This document shows, piece by piece, positions 5,861 to 9,139 of a stretch of DNA of 9,139 nucleotides (the stretch's first letter is position 1; each line of letters opens with the position of its first letter). Both the position numbers and the translations under genes were made by a program. This DNA is from an uncultured beta proteobacterium. Its GTDB lineage: Bacteria > Pseudomonadota > Gammaproteobacteria > Burkholderiales > Burkholderiaceae_C. The notes beneath the pieces are model-generated. The model made no database searches. It had not been told where the DNA came from and saw only the letters and a list, made by a program, of their open reading frames with translations. The stretch covers positions 1 to 9,139 of the forward strand of contig CAIOLZ010000469.1 in NCBI GenBank assembly GCA_903859265.1. Direction: 5' to 3'.

Positions 5861-6703
5861 ATGGGACCAGAACTTTCTCTCAGACTTACCGCCGCGGTCG
5901 AAAAAATGCCGGCGTTTCCAAAAAGCGTGCAGCGTATTCTGGAGCTCACGCGCGACGTCAACAGCACGCCCAAAGACCTGGTCGATGTGATTGACAAGGA
6001 TCCCGTGGTGACCGTGAAAGTCCTGAAAGTCGTTAATTCCGCCTACTACAGTCTGCCCAAACAAATCACTTCGGTCGGGCATGCGGTGGTGTATATGGGC
6101 TTCAATACCATCAAGAATCTTGCCTTGAGCATTGCGGCGATTGGCATGCTTCCCAAGGACAATGCGTCCGGCTTCGATATTCAGCAGTATCTTTTGCACT
6201 CTTTGGCAACCGCTGGTCTGGCCAAAAAATTAGCGTCCAAAGTGATTGATGCAGATCCCAACGATTGTTTCATCGCGGGCTTGCTGCACGATTTCGGCAA
6301 GGTCGTCTTCGCACAGTTCATGCCGGATGAATTCAGATTGGCTTTGCAAAAATCCCAATCCGCAAATTCATCATTGCACGCAGCACTGCAGGAGGTCATC
6401 GGGGCCGACCATGTGGTGGTGGGTGCAATGCTGGTTGAAAAATGGCGTTTCGCCCCCGCGCTGATTGAAACCATCCGTTACCAGCACCTTTCCAATTTCA
6501 GGGACACTGACATGATTGCCTGTGTGTTTGGTGCCAACCAGATCTGCAAGAAACTGAGCTTCGGATTTGGCGGCAATCCGGTATTTGACGAATTCCCGCA
6601 AAGCGTCCAAAAACGCCTTGGCGGGACCCTCGACGAGGTAATCGCGTCCATGGGCAAGTTGGACGAGGTGTTTGAAGAAGCGAAAATTTTTGCCAAGCTT
6701 TGA
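5861..6703 (+). CDS. HDOD-domain signalling protein
   Basis: HDOD proteins are stand-alone relatives of HD phosphohydrolases found in bacterial signalling, often linked to motility, c-di-GMP or stress networks; their biochemical activity is mostly unknown. The 280 residues are almost all HDOD domain. MPAFPKSVQRILEL (16-29), LVDVIDKDPVVTVKVLKVVNSAYY (40-63) and the SVGHAVVYMGFNTIKNL helix (71-87) form the first part. HSLATA (from His113), AGLLHDFGKVV (139-149, with His143-Asp144), GADHVVVGAMLVEKW (181-195) and IRYQH (205-209) form the HD-like part. There is no receiver, GGDEF or EAL domain and no membrane segment, so it is probably cytoplasmic. The ATG at 5861 is the first start after an in-frame TAA at 5840. 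It lacks a Shine-Dalgarno and probably relies on the mini-ORF. Its stop overlaps the ribosome site of the next gene. Confidence 0.9.
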   Translation: MGPELSLRLTAAVEKMPAFPKSVQRILELTRDVNSTPKDLVDVIDKDPVVTVKVLKVVNSAYYSLPKQITSVGHAVVYMGFNTIKNLALSIAAIGMLPKDNASGFDIQQYLLHSLATAGLAKKLASKVIDADPNDCFIAGLLHDFGKVVFAQFMPDEFRLALQKSQSANSSLHAALQEVIGADHVVVGAMLVEKWRFAPALIETIRYQHLSNFRDTDMIACVFGANQICKKLSFGFGGNPVFDEFPQSVQKRLGGTLDEVIASMGKLDEVFEEAKIFAKL

Positions 6704-6714
6704 GGGCACAAACC

Positions 6715-7602
6715 ATGAAAGTCAAATTTTGGGGCGTCCGCGGGTCGATCGCAGTGCCCGGTCCAAAAACGGTCCGGTATGGCGGCAATACGACCTGCAT
6801 CGAGGTGCGCACCGACAACAATGAACTTCTCATTCTGGATGCGGGCACTGGAATATTTGCCTTGTCGCAGGCCCTGCTCGCCGAACTTCCAGTCACCGCC
6901 AACATCCTGATTACCCACTCCCATTGGGACCACATTCAGGGTTTGCCACTATTCATTCCCAACTTCATTCCCGGCAACACGCTGCGTCTGCATGGCGGCT
7001 TTGATCCGGTATCCGGCAAAGGTATTGAGCAGGTCATGGACGTGCAGTTGCAATACAGCTTCTTTCCCGTTCGTGAAGCCGAGTTGAAAGCGCGGATCGA
7101 ATACGTCACCTTGATGCCCCAGGAGACCGCCAAGGTGGGCTCGGCCAGCGTGACGCCATGTTTGCTGAGCCACCCCGTTATCGACTTCGGGTACCGAATC
7201 GATTGCAATGGAAAGTCTGTTTTCTTCACCGGTGACCATGAGCCGCCGTACAACATCTATGCGCCGGATGACGAGCAATTTGCCGACTATCAGGTTTTTG
7301 TAGAGGAAAAGAACCAGTCGATTCTGGAAGCAGTGCGAGGCGTTGATGTGCTGATCGCCGACAGCTCCTACACCGACCTGGAATACGCCACCAAACGCGG
7401 CTGGGGCCATGGGACTTTCAGCAGCAGCATCGCGCTGGCCAAGGCTGCAAACGCTAAAGTGCTGGTCTGCACGCACCATGAACCGACGCGCAGTGATGAC
7501 GCGCTGGAGCAGGTTTTTGCAGAGGCAATGGCCGCCAATCACGATGTTTGCGCGGGGATGGACATACGGCTGGCCCGGGAGGGCGATGTCATCGAGTTCT
7601 GA
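6715..7602 (+). CDS. Metallo-beta-lactamase-fold hydrolase
   Basis: A cytoplasmic metal-dependent hydrolase of 295 residues whose substrate I cannot assign. The beginning, KFWGVRGSIAVPG (residues 4-16), with YGGNTTCIEV (22-31) and LDAGTGI (41-47), typifies a subfamily of this fold related to phosphodiesterase or RNase Z-like enzymes rather than antibiotic-resistance lactamases. The metal ligands are all visible: THSHWDH (67-73; His68, His70, Asp72, His73), His153 in LSHP, Asp174 in FTGDHEPP, and His254 or His255 in CTHHEP. GWGHGTFSSSIALA (229-242) is a further conserved block. The ATG at 6715 is chosen because GAGGG lies 8 nt before it; the frame also has a TTG at 6700 that would overlap the HDOD end. 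GAGGG overlaps the HDOD stop codon, so the two genes are likely coupled. Confidence 0.88.
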   Translation: MKVKFWGVRGSIAVPGPKTVRYGGNTTCIEVRTDNNELLILDAGTGIFALSQALLAELPVTANILITHSHWDHIQGLPLFIPNFIPGNTLRLHGGFDPVSGKGIEQVMDVQLQYSFFPVREAELKARIEYVTLMPQETAKVGSASVTPCLLSHPVIDFGYRIDCNGKSVFFTGDHEPPYNIYAPDDEQFADYQVFVEEKNQSILEAVRGVDVLIADSSYTDLEYATKRGWGHGTFSSSIALAKAANAKVLVCTHHEPTRSDDALEQVFAEAMAANHDVCAGMDIRLAREGDVIEF

Positions 7603-9046
7603 GCGCGTGCTCCCGGCCCATCGCGCCAGAAATCTGGCGGCACGGCCGCTTCACAATGCTGCCGAAACGCGCCGGTTAGAGGCGCTGTGCAATAGCCAGC
7701 CCGGCGCAGAGAGCCTCATGCAGCTCGCCGGTCTGGCGGTGGCACAACTGGCGCTGGCAGTTGCGCCCCATGCGCAGGTTTTCTGGATGGCCTGCGGTCC
7801 GGGCAACAACGGTGGAGACGGCTTTGCCGCCGCCGGCTGGCTTAAACGATGGGGCAAAACGCCCGTCATTTTCTACCTGACTCCGGCCTCGGCGCCACCC
7901 GACGCAGTCACCGCAAGGTCGTTGGCACAAAGTCTGGACATCGAAATCAGAGCGGATATTCCCGCGCGCTGGGATGCCTGCATCGACAGCCTGTTTGGTA
8001 TCGGGTCCCTGCGCCCCTTTAGTCCGGCGCACTCCGCTTGGATACGGGCCATGAACGCCTGTGGCGCACCGCGGATTGCCGTGGACCTTCCGAGCGGCCT
8101 CAACGGCGATACAGGTGCCGCCAGTGACCTTCACGTCAAGGCGGATTTCACGCTGAGCCTGCTGTCGCTCAAGCCCGGCCTTTTTACCGGTCAGGGACGC
8201 GATGCGGCCGGTGAAATCTGGTTCAACGCCCTTGGCAACACCATCGCGGTGCCTGCCTTTGCCCACCTGATCGGCGCTGCGCCGCCCGAGACCCGGGCGC
8301 ACAGCAGCCACAAGGGCAATTTCGGCGACGTAGTCATTGTGGGCGGGGCGCCCGCGATGGCCGGCGCTGCCATTCTGGCCGGCACCGCCGCGTTGCACGG
8401 CGGTGCCGGCAGGGTCTATGTCAGCCTGTTGGATGGCAGCGTTTCCAACACCAACGTCGGGTTGCCTGAATTGATGTTCAAACCCTGGAATGAACTCGAT
8501 CTGTCCGCCATGACGGTTGTGGCCGGTTGCGGCGGCGGTGAAGCAATCGCACAACACCTGGAGCATTTGATTCGGGGCGCGGCGAAGCTGGTCATTGACG
8601 CCGATGGACTCAATCACCTTGCCAACAACCCGGCATTCACAAAACTGGTCGCGATGCGCACGCCGCAGACCACGGTGCTGACTCCGCATCCGCTGGAAGC
8701 GGCGCGCATGCTCGGCATCAGCACGTCGGATGTGCAGTCCGACCGTATCCGATCGGCACAGAAACTGGCGGATGAATACCGGGCCACAGTGGTCCTCAAA
8801 GGTTCGGGGAGCGTCGTCGCAGCGTACGGGCAAGTGCCCTGGATCAACCCCACCGGCAACGGCCAGCTGGCCACTGCCGGAACCGGCGACGTGCTTGCCG
8901 GACTGATAGGTGCCAACTTCGCGAACGGAAAAACCGCTCTGGACGCAGCCAGCGAATCGGTTTATCGCCACGGACACATTGCCGACTCCTGGGACGCCGT
9001 GCGGCTCGGCAGGCTTACCGCATTCGCATTGGCCAGAGCGTTGTGA
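7586..9046 (+). CDS. nnr: Bifunctional NAD(P)H-hydrate epimerase / ADP-dependent (S)-NAD(P)H-hydrate dehydratase
   Basis: This metabolite-repair enzyme rescues NADH and NADPH that have become hydrated: the N-terminal YjeF_N domain epimerises the R form to the S form, and the C-terminal ribokinase-like domain dehydrates the S form using ADP (or ATP). At 486 residues it is near the usual 490-515. The epimerase part shows CGPGNNGGDGFAAAGWL (70-86), DSLFGIG (134-140) and VDLPSGLNGDTG (166-177). The dehydratase part shows SSHKGNFGDVVIVGG (240-254), IDADGLN (337-343), LTPHPLEAARMLG (365-377), VLKGSGSVVA (403-412) and NGQLATAGTGDVLAGL (425-440) with Asp434. The ATG at 7586 overlaps the preceding hydrolase by 17 nt; GGGAGG precedes it by only 3 nt. 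A GTG at 7607 is an alternative start. It is the last gene of the plus-strand cluster. Confidence 0.93.
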   Translation: MSSSSERVLPAHRARNLAARPLHNAAETRRLEALCNSQPGAESLMQLAGLAVAQLALAVAPHAQVFWMACGPGNNGGDGFAAAGWLKRWGKTPVIFYLTPASAPPDAVTARSLAQSLDIEIRADIPARWDACIDSLFGIGSLRPFSPAHSAWIRAMNACGAPRIAVDLPSGLNGDTGAASDLHVKADFTLSLLSLKPGLFTGQGRDAAGEIWFNALGNTIAVPAFAHLIGAAPPETRAHSSHKGNFGDVVIVGGAPAMAGAAILAGTAALHGGAGRVYVSLLDGSVSNTNVGLPELMFKPWNELDLSAMTVVAGCGGGEAIAQHLEHLIRGAAKLVIDADGLNHLANNPAFTKLVAMRTPQTTVLTPHPLEAARMLGISTSDVQSDRIRSAQKLADEYRATVVLKGSGSVVAAYGQVPWINPTGNGQLATAGTGDVLAGLIGANFANGKTALDAASESVYRHGHIADSWDAVRLGRLTAFALARAL

Positions 9047-9080
9047 CCGATCACCAACGGCCCACCCGAGCCAATGCATG

Positions 9081-9139
9081 TCAACGCCGTTTCTTGGCCG
9101 CTTTCTTGGAGGGCGCCTGCTGCTTGTCCGCAGTCTTCG
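9081..9139 (-). CDS. C-terminal end of a gene with a Lys/Ala-rich basic tail
   Basis: On the minus strand the last 19 codons before a TGA at 9083-9081 read KTADKQQAPSKKAAKKRR after a partial codon at the window edge. Such basic Lys-Ala-Pro tails occur at the end of several betaproteobacterial proteins, for example DNA topoisomerase I, some RNA helicases, histone H1-like proteins and phasins. The tail alone does not identify which. The frame is open to the end of the window. It converges on the repair gene with a 34-nt gap in which I see no clear terminator hairpin. Confidence 0.6.
   Translation of the reverse strand, partial: KTADKQQAPSKKAAKKRR

Noticed and set aside
7676..9079. A 467-codon open frame on the minus strand opposite the NAD(P)H-hydrate repair gene
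   Set aside because: The opposite strand encodes a protein with clear YjeF_N and dehydratase motifs throughout. The antisense frame is rich in Arg, Gly and His with no recognisable domain, as expected for a shadow of GC-rich coding DNA.
9047..9080. Possible terminator between the convergent repair gene and the right-edge gene
   Set aside because: No stem of useful length and no T-run on either strand in the 34-nt gap.

Overview
The window looks like chromosomal DNA of a betaproteobacterium, most likely Burkholderiales and Comamonadaceae-like. This rests on the gene order, the character of the proteins and a moderately GC-rich composition. I could not run a database search, so the taxon is an inference. 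Nothing suggests a phage, plasmid, insertion sequence or CRISPR array.

Left half, minus strand (about 4380 down to 1): the classical translation and envelope operon rpsB-tsf-pyrH-frr-uppS-cdsA. It encodes ribosomal protein S2, elongation factor Ts, UMP kinase, ribosome recycling factor, undecaprenyl-diphosphate synthase, and the N-terminal third of phosphatidate cytidylyltransferase, which is cut by the window edge. Intergenic gaps are short (9-86 bp). rpsB is preceded by a strongly structured 5' leader with two nested hairpins, probably an S2 autoregulatory mRNA element. A rho-independent terminator-like hairpin sits between rpsB and tsf and probably acts as an attenuator.

Right half, plus strand (4534 to 9046): a divergent set of four genes. 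They are a DadA-like FAD amino-acid dehydrogenase, an HDOD-domain signalling protein, a metallo-beta-lactamase-fold hydrolase, and a bifunctional NAD(P)H-hydrate epimerase/dehydratase (metabolite repair). The last three are tightly packed: the hydrolase Shine-Dalgarno overlaps the HDOD stop, and the repair gene overlaps the hydrolase by 17 nt. They are probably co-transcribed and translationally coupled. The only strong Shine-Dalgarno before the HDOD gene belongs to a 7-codon mini-ORF that ends 2 nt before the HDOD ATG. One extra A in an A5 run would turn that mini-ORF into the HDOD start.

Right edge: the last codons of a minus-strand gene with a Lys/Ala-rich basic tail converge on the repair gene.

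Most of the window is well-known housekeeping DNA. The observations most worth checking are the rpsB leader RNA, the mini-ORF/A5 arrangement before the HDOD gene, and the HDOD-hydrolase-repair gene coupling. I see no convincing entirely new system.
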